NCBI GenBank assembly: GCA_002349525.1 | Contig: DEDL01000013.1 | Coordinates: forward strand, 27,566-39,461 | Origin: Lachnoclostridium sp. UBA2905 | Lineage (GTDB): Bacteria > Bacillota > Clostridia > Lachnospirales > Lachnospiraceae | Direction of reading: 5' to 3' | DNA length: 11,896 bases | In this document: positions 1-7,108 of the stretch, one piece after another | Numbering within the stretch: the stretch's first letter is position 1 | Layout: the number at the start of each line of letters is the position of its first letter | Notes under the pieces: model-generated | The model's input: only the letters and a program-made list of their open reading frames with translations | Told to the model about the DNA's origin: nothing | Database searches by the model: none | Position numbers and translations under genes: made by a program

Positions 1-84
1 AAAAAGCACATTCTTAACATATACAGGAAAATGGGAATAAAAAGCAGGGTCCAGCTGTTCAAGATGGTAAAGGAATATGAGTAA
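1..84 (+). CDS. C-terminal fragment of a LuxR/GerE-family HTH transcriptional regulator (5' end outside window)
   Basis: Frame 1 is open from the window edge to a TAA at 82-84 and gives 27 residues. They contain HILNIYRKMGIKSRVQL, which fits the recognition helix and last helix of GerE/LuxR DNA-binding domains (pattern H..NI..K.G..SR.QL). The rest of the protein lies upstream, so it cannot be told whether it is a two-component response regulator or a stand-alone LuxR activator. It lies 91 bp before the PII gene on the same strand and has no convincing terminator after it. It may therefore be the first gene of this transcription unit or its dedicated activator; that role is inferred from position only. 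The family call is fairly firm despite the short length, because the motif order and the normal C-terminal stop both match. Confidence 0.75.
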   Translation, partial: KKHILNIYRKMGIKSRVQLFKMVKEYE

Positions 85-175
85 AGCAAAACCTGTAAGG
101 CCAAAACCTATAGGGCTTTAAAATATAAGGTTAACAAAAAATCAAAATATTTATCACATGTCAGGAGGAATAGTT

Positions 176-535
176 ATGAAGGAATTAGTTATGATTATCA
201 GACCAGAGAAGCTTGAGGACATTAAGAAAATTCTTGATGATGTAAATTGCGGTGGTATGACACTTTACACTGCAATGGGCTGTGGAACCCAGAAGGGTGT
301 AACAACAGATGATGCCAATGCTGTAAATGAGATAAAGGGCTTTAAGACAACCATAAATCTTCTTCCTAAGGTAAAGGTTGAGGTTGTTGTTGAAGACAAG
401 GAAGTAGAACATATCATTGAATGTGTCAGAGAAACCTGTGCAACAGATCATGTAGGTGATGGAAAAATCTTTATAAGAGATATTGAAGATGTTGTAAGAA
501 TAAGAACAGGTGAACGTGGTACAAAAGCATTATAA
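176..535 (+). CDS. P-II family nitrogen regulatory protein with atypical long T-loop
   Basis: 119 residues, close to the ~112 usual for GlnB/GlnK. The start at 176 is chosen because AGGAGG at 163-168 sits 7 nt before it; an in-frame ATG at 158 lies upstream of that site and is unlikely. The ATP/2-oxoglutarate site elements are present: Q39-K40-G41 at the base of the T-loop, LPKVKVEVVV (62-71), and the B-loop/C-terminal signature HVGDGKIFI followed by VVRIRTGE. PII trimers sense ATP/ADP and 2-oxoglutarate and bind partner proteins through the T-loop. Here the loop between Q39-K40-G41 and P64 is about seven residues longer than in E. coli GlnB and holds no tyrosine, so Tyr51-type uridylylation seems impossible. 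The next gene, 51 bp downstream, is an ABC ATPase, which makes gating of this importer, or of gene expression, by nitrogen status a reasonable inference. The family assignment is secure; the partner is unknown. Confidence 0.93.
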   Translation: MKELVMIIRPEKLEDIKKILDDVNCGGMTLYTAMGCGTQKGVTTDDANAVNEIKGFKTTINLLPKVKVEVVVEDKEVEHIIECVRETCATDHVGDGKIFIRDIEDVVRIRTGERGTKAL

Positions 536-586
536 GCGGCATTACATAATACCAAGTATCAGCTTTAACAAGAGAGGTGAATCCCC

Positions 587-1696
587 ATGGGTAAGATTGT
601 TGAAATAGAAGGAGTAAATAAGTTATATGGAAGCAATCATGTTGTGAAAAATCTCAATCTCTCTATAGAAGAGGGAGAGTTCTTAACACTTCTTGGTTCT
701 TCAGGATGTGGAAAGACAACTACATTAAGAATGATTGCAGGCTTTGAAGAGCCATCCACAGGAAGTATAAAGGTGGAGGGAGAATCAATAGAAGAAAAGG
801 AACCATTTGAGAGAAATGTTAATACGGTGTTTCAGACATACGCATTATTTCCACATAAAACCATATTCGATAATATAGCATATGGACTTAAGATGAAAAA
901 GGTTCCTAAAAAGGAAATCAAAGAAAGAGTGCTTGCCATGATGGATATGGTGCAGCTTAACGGTTTTGAAAAACGATATCCTTCACAGCTTTCAGGTGGA
1001 CAGAAACAGAGAGTTGCCATTGCAAGAGCACTTATAAACAGACCAAGGGTACTGCTTCTCGATGAGCCGCTTGGAGCGCTGGATCTTAAGCTTAGAAAAC
1101 AGATGCAGCTGGAGCTTAAAAGACTTCAGAAAAAACTGAATATAACATTTATATATGTAACTCATGACCAGGAGGAAGCTCTTACAATGAGTGACAGAAT
1201 AGCAGTTATGAACAGTGGAGTTATCGAGCAGTTGGCAACGCCTTCAGAAATATATGAAAAGCCAAAGACAAGATTTGTTGCAACATTTATTGGAGAAACC
1301 AATATTTACGATGGCTGCATTACTAACATTACTGATGGTATTGCTACAATGACCCTGGAAAATGGTGCTGTTAAGGTTGCATGTCCAGAGGATTTCAGCC
1401 TTCTTGAATACGCAACTATATCCGTTAGACCTGAAAAAATGAAGTTTGAGACAAAGCCTGTTGATGGGTTTGAACTTGTGGCACAGGTTAAGGATTATGT
1501 TTATGTGGGTTCAGTATTGAAATGTATCGTTTCCCTACCTAATGGAAATGAGCTTAAGATAGAAAGACTTGCAGGACAGGAGCTTCCACCAATAGGAAGC
1601 AGATGCTATCCTTACTGGAATCCAGAGGATGCAGTGCTTATTCATAATGAAAGCCATTACATTTTTGAACAGTTAAACAGCATCAAGTTAGCATAG
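587..1696 (+). CDS. potA: Polyamine-type ABC transporter ATP-binding protein (PotA-like)
   Basis: 369 residues, near the length of E. coli PotA. It is the cytoplasmic ATPase that drives the adjacent permeases. The motifs appear in order: Walker A GSSGCGKTT at 37-45, signature LSGGQ at 135-139, Walker B VLLLDEP at 155-161, D-loop GALD just after, and switch histidine H193 in THDQEEA. The last ~130 residues form the TOBE-type regulatory region typical of the importer subfamily that includes PotA, MalK and FbpC (SVRPEKMKFE lies there). The start at 587 follows a GAGGTG site at 574-579. The stop is 13 bp before the first permease gene, so translation is probably coupled. The pairing with PotB/C/D-like neighbours places it in the spermidine/putrescine branch; the actual cargo may differ. 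A PII gene directly upstream is unusual for this family. Confidence 0.93.
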   Translation: MGKIVEIEGVNKLYGSNHVVKNLNLSIEEGEFLTLLGSSGCGKTTTLRMIAGFEEPSTGSIKVEGESIEEKEPFERNVNTVFQTYALFPHKTIFDNIAYGLKMKKVPKKEIKERVLAMMDMVQLNGFEKRYPSQLSGGQKQRVAIARALINRPRVLLLDEPLGALDLKLRKQMQLELKRLQKKLNITFIYVTHDQEEALTMSDRIAVMNSGVIEQLATPSEIYEKPKTRFVATFIGETNIYDGCITNITDGIATMTLENGAVKVACPEDFSLLEYATISVRPEKMKFETKPVDGFELVAQVKDYVYVGSVLKCIVSLPNGNELKIERLAGQELPPIGSRCYPYWNPEDAVLIHNESHYIFEQLNSIKLA

Positions 1697-1709
1697 AGGG
1701 GGGATTTTT

Positions 1710-2588
1710 ATGAGCAGGAAAAAATCCAAACATGAATTCAGGGCCAATACATTACCTGCAATGCTTACAGTGGGACCCGTAACACTGATTATGATTCTCT
1801 TAATTGCAGTCCCTCTTTTATATGTAGCAGTTATGAGTGTGTGTTCCCTGGATGAATACTATAATGTAACCTTTAAATTTACATTGAGTAACTATACACG
1901 CCTGTTAAATGCGGATTACATTAAGATATATATACAGTCGATTGTAATCGCACTTGTGACTACTGTCTTATGTATACTTATTGGATATCCATTTGCATAT
2001 TTTATTGCAAGGACAAAAAGCAAGAAAAAAAAGATTCTTTATATGTTAGTCATTATTCCATTCTGGACTAACTCGCTTATAAGAATATATGGCTGGAGAT
2101 CATTTCTTGGAACAAGCGGATGGATTAACAGCATATTACAGGGACTTCATATTGTAAATGAGCCTGTGGATCTTCTATATAAGCAGGGTACTACAATACT
2201 TGGTATGGTTTACTGTCTTATCCCATTTATGATACTTCCTTTATATACTGCAATTGAGAAGTTAGATACCTCACTTCTTGAGGCATCGTCAGATCTTGGA
2301 GCCAGACCTTCATCAACATTTTTCGAGGTAATACTTCCACTTACTTCAAGCGGTATCTTTTCAGGAAGTCTGATGGTTTTCATACCTTGTCTTGGATATT
2401 TCTTCGTGTCAGATATATTAGGCGGAGGTAATTCAGACGTTATTGGTAACCTGATTGAAAGACAGTTCCAGAGTGGTAATAACTGGCCACTTGGTGCAGC
2501 ATTATCGATTATTTTGATCATCGTAACACTTATACTTGTAAAGATATATCAGAAACTCGGTGGAGATATGGACTCCCTGGGAGTATAG
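1710..2588 (+). CDS. potB: Polyamine-type ABC transporter permease 1 (PotB-like)
   Basis: 292-residue integral membrane protein with a basic N-terminus and about six hydrophobic segments (for example around residues 20-42, 72-97 and 264-282). The cytoplasmic EAA loop that docks on the ATPase is clear at about 191-211 (EASSDLGARPSSTFFEVILP, with E191, A192, D195 and G197). The segment FWTNSLIRIYGW before it is typical of PotB-type permeases. The start at 1710 follows a purine-rich GAGGGGGGA site. Order and spacing between the PotA-like ATPase and the second permease match pot operons, and the two permeases should form the heterodimeric membrane channel. The substrate is not readable from this subunit. 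Confidence 0.92.
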   Translation: MSRKKSKHEFRANTLPAMLTVGPVTLIMILLIAVPLLYVAVMSVCSLDEYYNVTFKFTLSNYTRLLNADYIKIYIQSIVIALVTTVLCILIGYPFAYFIARTKSKKKKILYMLVIIPFWTNSLIRIYGWRSFLGTSGWINSILQGLHIVNEPVDLLYKQGTTILGMVYCLIPFMILPLYTAIEKLDTSLLEASSDLGARPSSTFFEVILPLTSSGIFSGSLMVFIPCLGYFFVSDILGGGNSDVIGNLIERQFQSGNNWPLGAALSIILIIVTLILVKIYQKLGGDMDSLGV

Positions 2589-2598
2589 GAGGTTCGGT

Positions 2599-3402
2599 AT
2601 GAAAAGACAGAGTAGAATTAAAGCAAAAAAAGGTTTTAGCATAGGATTTTGTGCACTTGTATATACATTTTTGTTTATGCCGATTCTGGTTATCGTTGTG
2701 AATTCATTTAACGCAACAACAACCAAGCCGTACATGAGCTGGAAGGGTTTCACCTTTGACTGGTATCAGAAGCTGTGGGAAAACACCTCATTACTTGGTG
2801 CATTTGGCAACACAATGATTATTGCCATTATAAGTACAATTCTTGCAACGATAATAGGTACACTTGGTGCAATTGGAATGTATAAGTACAAGTTCAAAGG
2901 GAAAAAAGTAATTGATGCCCTTTTATATATACCGGTAGTTATACCGGAGATAGTACTTGGTATTGCCCTGCTTACAATATTTGCAAAGGTGAATATACCA
3001 CGAGGCATGATAACACTTATTCTTGCCCATGTAACATTCTGTATTCCTTTTGTGATATTCAATGTAAGAGCCAGACTATCAGGGTATGATGGATCAATTG
3101 AAGAGGCAAGTATGGATCTTGGAGCGAACAGACTTGTAACATTTTTTGAAATAACACTGCCGGTTCTTGCTCCTGGTATATTAGGTGGTGCACTTCTTGC
3201 ATTTACACTTTCAATTGATGATGTTATTATCAGTTATTTTGTATATGGACAGACAAAGACATATCCTTTAAAGGTTATGGAAAGTGTTAAAAGTGGTGTT
3301 TCACCAGACGTGAATGCACTGTCAACACTTATACTTATCGGTACAATTATTTTTGTAGTTATAACTCAGTGTGACTGGTCTTCTAAAAAGAAAGCTAAAT
3401 AA
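2599..3402 (+). CDS. potC: Polyamine-type ABC transporter permease 2 (PotC-like)
   Basis: 267 residues from the ATG at 2599, which has AGGAGG at 2587-2592 only 6 nt upstream. A longer in-frame reading from 2560 would overlap the previous gene by 29 bp and would place that ribosome site inside the gene, so it is rejected. The Shine-Dalgarno sequence overlaps the stop region of the upstream permease, which suggests coupled translation. The protein has about six membrane spans. Its EAA loop begins at about 168 (EEASMDLGANRLVTFFEITL) and is followed by the PotC-like AFTLSIDDVIISYF segment. The C-terminus is short, basic and cytoplasmic (SSKKKAK). It is the partner of the preceding permease. The intergenic stretch after it carries a dyad, described separately. 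Confidence 0.92.
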   Translation: MKRQSRIKAKKGFSIGFCALVYTFLFMPILVIVVNSFNATTTKPYMSWKGFTFDWYQKLWENTSLLGAFGNTMIIAIISTILATIIGTLGAIGMYKYKFKGKKVIDALLYIPVVIPEIVLGIALLTIFAKVNIPRGMITLILAHVTFCIPFVIFNVRARLSGYDGSIEEASMDLGANRLVTFFEITLPVLAPGILGGALLAFTLSIDDVIISYFVYGQTKTYPLKVMESVKSGVSPDVNALSTLILIGTIIFVVITQCDWSSKKKAK

Positions 3403-3421
3403 TAGCTAAGGCAAATAATAA

Positions 3422-3437
3422 CTGTGATTAATCGCAG
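3422..3437. promoter_or_regulatory. Near-perfect dyad between permease and binding-protein genes (hairpin or operator candidate)
   Basis: The 16-base CTGTGATTAATCGCAG is self-complementary apart from one G-T position. It lies in the 72 bp gap before the binding-lipoprotein gene. As RNA it folds into a six-pair stem with a TTAA loop. A second possible stem (ATAGCT at 3402-3407 with AGCTAT at 3436-3441) overlaps it and would compete. Two readings are open: an mRNA stabilising or processing hairpin that lets the binding protein be made in excess of the permeases, or a DNA operator. There is no T-run, so it is not a terminator. Confidence 0.35.
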
Positions 3438-3474
3438 CTATATATAAATATCATTTTAACAGGAGGGATTCATT

Positions 3475-4530
3475 ATGAAGAAGAAAATTTTAAGTATTAT
3501 TATGGCAATGACAATGGCTGTAAGCATGTTTACAGGCTGTGGTGGTGGAAAAGACGTAGCAAGTAATGGTGAGCTGAATGTGTTCATTTGGACTGAATAC
3601 GTTTCAGAGGATGCTATAAAGGCATTTGAAGATTCCTCAGGAATCAAAGTAAATGTTTCAACTTATTCATCAAATGAAGATATGCTTGCCAAGTTAAAAT
3701 CAGAATCAGAAGGAACCTATGACGTTATCCTTCCAAGTGATTATGCAGTTGAAAATCTTATTGCACAGGATAAACTTGAGAAGCTTAATAAGGAAAGCCT
3801 TAGCAATCTTGCAAACATTGATGAGAGTTTCCTGAACAAGGATTATGACCCTGGCAATGAGTACTCAGTGCCATATGAGGGTGGTGTGGCATGTATTGCC
3901 GTTAATAAGGCAAAGGTTAGTAAAGATATTAAATCCTATGATGATTTATTTGATCCTGAATTAAAAGATCAGCTGGTTGTTCTTGATGATTACAGAGCTG
4001 TTATTGGTATTACTGAAAGAAGCATGGATCTGTCAATGAATGAAACAGACCCTACTACACTTTCAAAAGTTGGGGAGAAGCTCCTTACTCTTAAGGATAA
4101 TGTTAAGCTTTTCGATTCTGACTCACCTAAGTCAGCTCTTATTGCAGGAGACTGTACAGTAGGTATGATATGGTCAGCAGAGGCTGCACTTGCAAAGGAT
4201 GAAAATCCAGACATAGAAGTTGTATATCCAACAGAGGGTTCATATGTATTCCTTGATAACTGGTGTATTCCAAAGGGTGCAAAGAATTATGATAATGCAA
4301 TGTCATTTATCAATTACATGCTTTCAGCTGATGCTGCAAAGATGAATATTGAGGGCTTCCCATATCTTTGTCCTAATAAGGCAGCACTTGAAATGATGGG
4401 AGAAGATTATATAAATAATACAGCAAAAAATGTTCCAACAGAGGTTATATCAGGTGGCGAGTTCTTAAAATATCTTGATGCAGATACACTTAAGACACTT
4501 GATGACATGTGGACAAAGCTTAAAGAGTGA
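3475..4530 (+). CDS. potD: Polyamine-type ABC transporter substrate-binding lipoprotein (PotD-like)
   Basis: 351 residues. The start at 3475 follows AGGAGG at 3461-3466. The N-terminus is a lipoprotein signal: KKK, a hydrophobic core, and a lipobox F-T-G-C with C22 as the lipidation site, so the mature protein is tethered outside the membrane, as expected in a Gram-positive cell. The family fit is strong: VFIWTEYVSEDAIKAFEDSS near residue 36 (W39, Y42), then STYSSNEDMLAKLKS, YDVILPSDYAV, and GMIWSAEAALAKDE with its tryptophan. Compared with what I recall of E. coli PotD, the first aromatic residues and the PSxY serine and tyrosine are kept. However, the acidic residue expected after DDxR is alanine (DDYRAVIG), and the aromatic residue before the amine-binding aspartate is Phe rather than Trp (YVFLDNW). 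The ligand may thus be a shorter or differently charged amine than spermidine. It is the last gene of the importer block. Confidence 0.9.
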   Translation: MKKKILSIIMAMTMAVSMFTGCGGGKDVASNGELNVFIWTEYVSEDAIKAFEDSSGIKVNVSTYSSNEDMLAKLKSESEGTYDVILPSDYAVENLIAQDKLEKLNKESLSNLANIDESFLNKDYDPGNEYSVPYEGGVACIAVNKAKVSKDIKSYDDLFDPELKDQLVVLDDYRAVIGITERSMDLSMNETDPTTLSKVGEKLLTLKDNVKLFDSDSPKSALIAGDCTVGMIWSAEAALAKDENPDIEVVYPTEGSYVFLDNWCIPKGAKNYDNAMSFINYMLSADAAKMNIEGFPYLCPNKAALEMMGEDYINNTAKNVPTEVISGGEFLKYLDADTLKTLDDMWTKLKE

Positions 4531-4605
4531 TTTTAAAGAGTAATACAGTTACATCCAATTTACAGCAGTGATGCACAATAATCAGCATGAACCGGAGGGT
4601 TAAGA

Positions 4606-5763
4606 ATGAGTTATCCTAATATTGATTTTTTATACTTAAATGAGGAAGATATGATAAAGGCAGGGGTTTTAGATCCTGCAAGATGTATTGAAACTATGAG
4701 AGATACAATGGCTCTTTTTGGAAAAAAGGATTTTCTGCTTGGTGGACCTAAGGCGGATGAGCATGGATTACAGGTTAATTTTCCGCAGAAGTCAGATATT
4801 GAAGACTTTCCTTTGGACGATGGACCTGACAGAAGATTTATGGCAATGCCGGCATATCTTGGCGGAAGATTTCATATAGCCGGCCAGAAGTTTTATGGTT
4901 CAAACAGTCATAACCAGGCACTGGGTCTTCCAAGATCAATTCTTATGGTGACACTTTCTGATGTTGAAACAGGTGCACCTAAAGCAATCATGTCGGCAAA
5001 CCTTCTTTCTGCTATGAGAACCGGGGCCATGCCTGCCATGGCTGCAACATATCTTGCCAATAAGGATTCAAGAGTCTTATCACTCATTGGTCCGGGTGTT
5101 ATTAATAAATGTGCCCTTATGTGTTATATGGAGGTACTTAAGGACATTAAGGTTATAAAAATACGAGGCAGCAGAAAAGACTCGCCATCAGCACTTGCCA
5201 TGAAGGAATTTATAGAGAAAAAATATCCTCAGGTTGAAGAAATAATTCTGTGTGACAGTCTTAAAGAGGCATGTATGGATGCAGATGTTGTGTCAGAAGC
5301 AATGTCTGTTTCTAAGGAAAACATGGAAGAGTTTAAGCTTGAATGGTTCAAAAAGGGTGCTACAGTATTCAGTATGGGCTCATTTTTATACAGACAGTAT
5401 GATGATTTCAAAAAGACTGTAATGATAGTTGACAATTATGGAATGTATAAGAAGTATTTGAGTAATTTCATTGCCAGAGGACCGGTGGATGAAGCAGGCG
5501 ACAAGCGTGAATGGGTTATTATGGGAATACATTTTGTACATCTTGTTGAAACAGGCGCAGTTAAAAGAGATCAGGTTATAAATTTAAGTGATCTGGTTAA
5601 CGGAAACGGCAGTGGCAGAAAAACTAAGGATGACATTGTAATGTGCTCTATTGGCGGTATGCCGCTAGAAGATCTTTCCTGGGGAAGTGACTGCTACGAA
5701 AGAGCAAAAATGTTAGGTATAGGTACAAAACTTAATCTTTGGAAAGAGCCATATATGAAGTAA
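4606..5763 (+). CDS. Ornithine cyclodeaminase/mu-crystallin family protein, copy 1
   Basis: 385 residues; GGAGGG at 4594-4599 supports the ATG at 4606. The family fold is an N-terminal dimer/substrate domain plus a Rossmann NAD(P)-binding domain. Visible landmarks: K95 in QKFYGSN (substrate carboxylate lysine), R138 in AMRTGA (the conserved RTxA arginine), the nucleotide-binding turn G162-P-G-V in SLIGPGV, and the C-terminal block SIGGMPLEDLSWG. Characterised relatives include ornithine cyclodeaminase, alanine dehydrogenase, ketimine/pyrroline-2-carboxylate reductases and lysine cyclodeaminase, so the reaction cannot be fixed. From memory, proteins of this branch are sometimes labelled tyramine oxidase subunit B, a name I cannot verify. 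It has clear similarity to the gene at 5920-7053 over the full length (both begin MSYP and keep GSN, RRFMAMPAYLGG and GLPRSIL) but is more diverged after the Rossmann turn. A role in handling an amino acid or imine intermediate is inferred. Confidence 0.85.
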   Translation: MSYPNIDFLYLNEEDMIKAGVLDPARCIETMRDTMALFGKKDFLLGGPKADEHGLQVNFPQKSDIEDFPLDDGPDRRFMAMPAYLGGRFHIAGQKFYGSNSHNQALGLPRSILMVTLSDVETGAPKAIMSANLLSAMRTGAMPAMAATYLANKDSRVLSLIGPGVINKCALMCYMEVLKDIKVIKIRGSRKDSPSALAMKEFIEKKYPQVEEIILCDSLKEACMDADVVSEAMSVSKENMEEFKLEWFKKGATVFSMGSFLYRQYDDFKKTVMIVDNYGMYKKYLSNFIARGPVDEAGDKREWVIMGIHFVHLVETGAVKRDQVINLSDLVNGNGSGRKTKDDIVMCSIGGMPLEDLSWGSDCYERAKMLGIGTKLNLWKEPYMK

Positions 5764-5799
5764 TATACTTAAAAAGTAGTAGAAAAATGCTATAACAGG

Positions 5800-5819
5800 G
5801 TGATTGAATATATAATCAC
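5800..5819. promoter_or_regulatory. Inverted repeat GTGATT-N8-AATCAC overlapping a promoter-like -35 box
   Basis: A perfect six-base inverted repeat with an eight-base A/T centre lies in the gap between the two cyclodeaminase-family genes. Its left arm runs into TTGAAT, the possible -35 element described next, so a bound regulator could block or assist that promoter. The half-site TGATT also occurs in the dyad before the binding-protein gene at 3422-3437, but with different spacing, so a shared regulator is only a suggestion. Confidence 0.3.
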
Positions 5820-5832
5820 ATAGGAGTATAGT
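5804..5832 (+). promoter_or_regulatory. Candidate sigma-A promoter between the two cyclodeaminase-family genes
   Basis: TTGAAT at 5804-5809 and TATAGT at 5827-5832 are separated by exactly 17 bases. They match the housekeeping consensus at four and five of six positions. Transcription would begin near 5839, only a few bases before the terminator hairpin at 5842. A promoter placed there would give a very short RNA unless the hairpin is read through. In such A/T-rich DNA a chance match is quite possible. Confidence 0.35.
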
Positions 5833-5841
5833 AAGTATATC

Positions 5842-5881
5842 AAAAGGCAATGGAGCTGATTTGGTTCCATTGCCTTTTTTT
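5842..5881 (+). terminator. Intrinsic terminator between cyclodeaminase-family paralogues
   Basis: The arms AAAAGGCAATGGA (5842-5854) and TCCATTGCCTTTT (5866-5878) are perfectly complementary over 13 bp. Three further pairs, including two G-U, can extend the stem to leave a GATTT loop. The right arm runs into seven T residues ending at 5881, the standard Rho-independent form. It lies 80 bp after the first paralogue and 38 bp before the second gene. It should therefore lower expression of the downstream dehydrogenase genes relative to the importer, or act as a control point. Confidence 0.8.
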
Positions 5882-5919
5882 ATACATTTGAATATATAGT
5901 AACCTGGGAGGTATGTGAA

Positions 5920-7053
5920 ATGAGTTATCCAAAGATTGAATTTCTGTTTTTGAGTGAAGAAGATATGATTAAGGCCGGAGTTAAGGACATGGCCGGATGT
6001 ATTGATGCAATGGAGGATGTTATAAGATGTCTTAATGCAGGAGATTATGTAATGGCAGGAGAAAATCATAACTCCCATGGAGCTCAGGTATCATTTCCTG
6101 AGAAATCCCCATTTCCTAATATGCCTCTTGATGAAGGGGATGACAGAAGGTTTATGGCAATGCCTGCATACCTTGGTGGAAAGACAGATCTTGTAGGTAT
6201 GAAATGGTATGGTTCAAACAGTGCCAACAGAAGCATTGGACTTCCAAGATCCATTCTTACAGTTATGTTAAATGATAAGGACACAGGAGCTCCACTTGCA
6301 CTTATGTCAGCAAACCTCTTAAGTGCATACAGAACCGGAGCAATCCCGGGGGTTGGAGCAAGATATCTTGCATTAAAGAATTCAAAGGTTTGTGGAATAT
6401 GTGGTCCGGGAGTAATGGGAAAGACTTCCCTTGAAGCAATTATAAATGAATGTCCGGATATAGAAAAGGTAAAGGTAAAAGGAAGAGGCAGGGCATCACT
6501 TGATAAATTTGTTGCTTTTGCAAAGGAGAAATATCCTGACATAGAGGTTGAGGCTGTTGATACTGTTGAAGAGCTTGTAAGGGATTCGGATGTATTATCA
6601 TTTGCCAATTCCGGAAATACAGATCCTTCAACATATCCATATGTTAAAGGAGAGTGGTTAAAGCCTGGCGCACTTATACTTGGTCTTAGCTGCTTTGAGA
6701 TGGATGCAGAGTTTATGGCAGAAAAATGTAAATTAGTTGTTGATAATACAAGATTATATGAGGCCTGGGCAGAGGAATTCCCTTACCCATCATTTGGCGC
6801 TAATAACATTATTGGTTCCAAATTCACAGATATGATTCACGATGGAATAATTGAAAAATCACAGATGTATGACTTGGGAGACATTATTTCGGGAAAAAGA
6901 ACAGGGCGTGAAAGTGATGACCAGATAATAATCTTTTCAGTTGGTGGAATGCCGGTGGAAGATGTGGCATGGGGCAAAAAATGCTACGAAAATGCAGTAA
7001 GCCTTGGCCTTGGAACCAAGCTTACCCTGTGGGAAAAACCGGAGCTTGCATAA
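5920..7053 (+). CDS. Ornithine cyclodeaminase/mu-crystallin family protein, copy 2
   Basis: 377 residues, with GGGAGG at 5906-5911 before the ATG at 5920. The same landmarks fall at the same residue numbers as in the first copy: K95 in MKWYGSN, R138 in AYRTGA, and the dinucleotide turn G162-P-G-V in ICGPGVMGK, then VVDNTRLYEAW and VGGMPVEDVAWG. The K-W motif and G-rich turn are nearer to classical family members than those of the first copy, so this may be the catalytically more typical subunit. The pair could be a heteromer or two enzymes for successive or stereospecific steps. A terminator and a possible promoter separate it from the first copy, whereas only 55 bp separate it from the ferredoxin-like gene. 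It therefore probably belongs with the dehydrogenase genes downstream. The exact reaction (cyclodeamination, imine reduction or NAD-linked deamination) is not determined. Confidence 0.86.
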   Translation: MSYPKIEFLFLSEEDMIKAGVKDMAGCIDAMEDVIRCLNAGDYVMAGENHNSHGAQVSFPEKSPFPNMPLDEGDDRRFMAMPAYLGGKTDLVGMKWYGSNSANRSIGLPRSILTVMLNDKDTGAPLALMSANLLSAYRTGAIPGVGARYLALKNSKVCGICGPGVMGKTSLEAIINECPDIEKVKVKGRGRASLDKFVAFAKEKYPDIEVEAVDTVEELVRDSDVLSFANSGNTDPSTYPYVKGEWLKPGALILGLSCFEMDAEFMAEKCKLVVDNTRLYEAWAEEFPYPSFGANNIIGSKFTDMIHDGIIEKSQMYDLGDIISGKRTGRESDDQIIIFSVGGMPVEDVAWGKKCYENAVSLGLGTKLTLWEKPELA

Positions 7054-7108
7054 TGAAAAATTGGAACATGTAATGAAAATGTCTGCTTAATAGTTAGGAG
7101 GAATAGTT

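Noticed and set aside
82..120. Stem TAAAGC (82-87) with GCTTTA (115-120), overlapping the LuxR stop codon, as a terminator
   Set aside because: The stem is only six A/T-rich pairs with a long loop, and no T-run follows; a near direct repeat (AAAACCT-TA-GGC type) accounts for much of the pattern.
2560..2598. Upstream in-frame start for the second permease
   Set aside because: It would overlap the first permease gene, and AGGAGG at 2587-2592 points to the ATG at 2599.
5713..6078. 121-codon reading frame on the - strand across the gap between the two cyclodeaminase-family genes
   Set aside because: It overlaps both + strand genes, has no domain resemblance, shows F/I/Y/C-rich composition typical of antisense reading of A/T-rich DNA, and crosses the terminator.
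6084..6608. Long - strand open frame (174 codons) inside the second cyclodeaminase-family gene
   Set aside because: It is a serine/proline-rich shadow of a well-conserved coding sequence; the + strand frame carries all family motifs.
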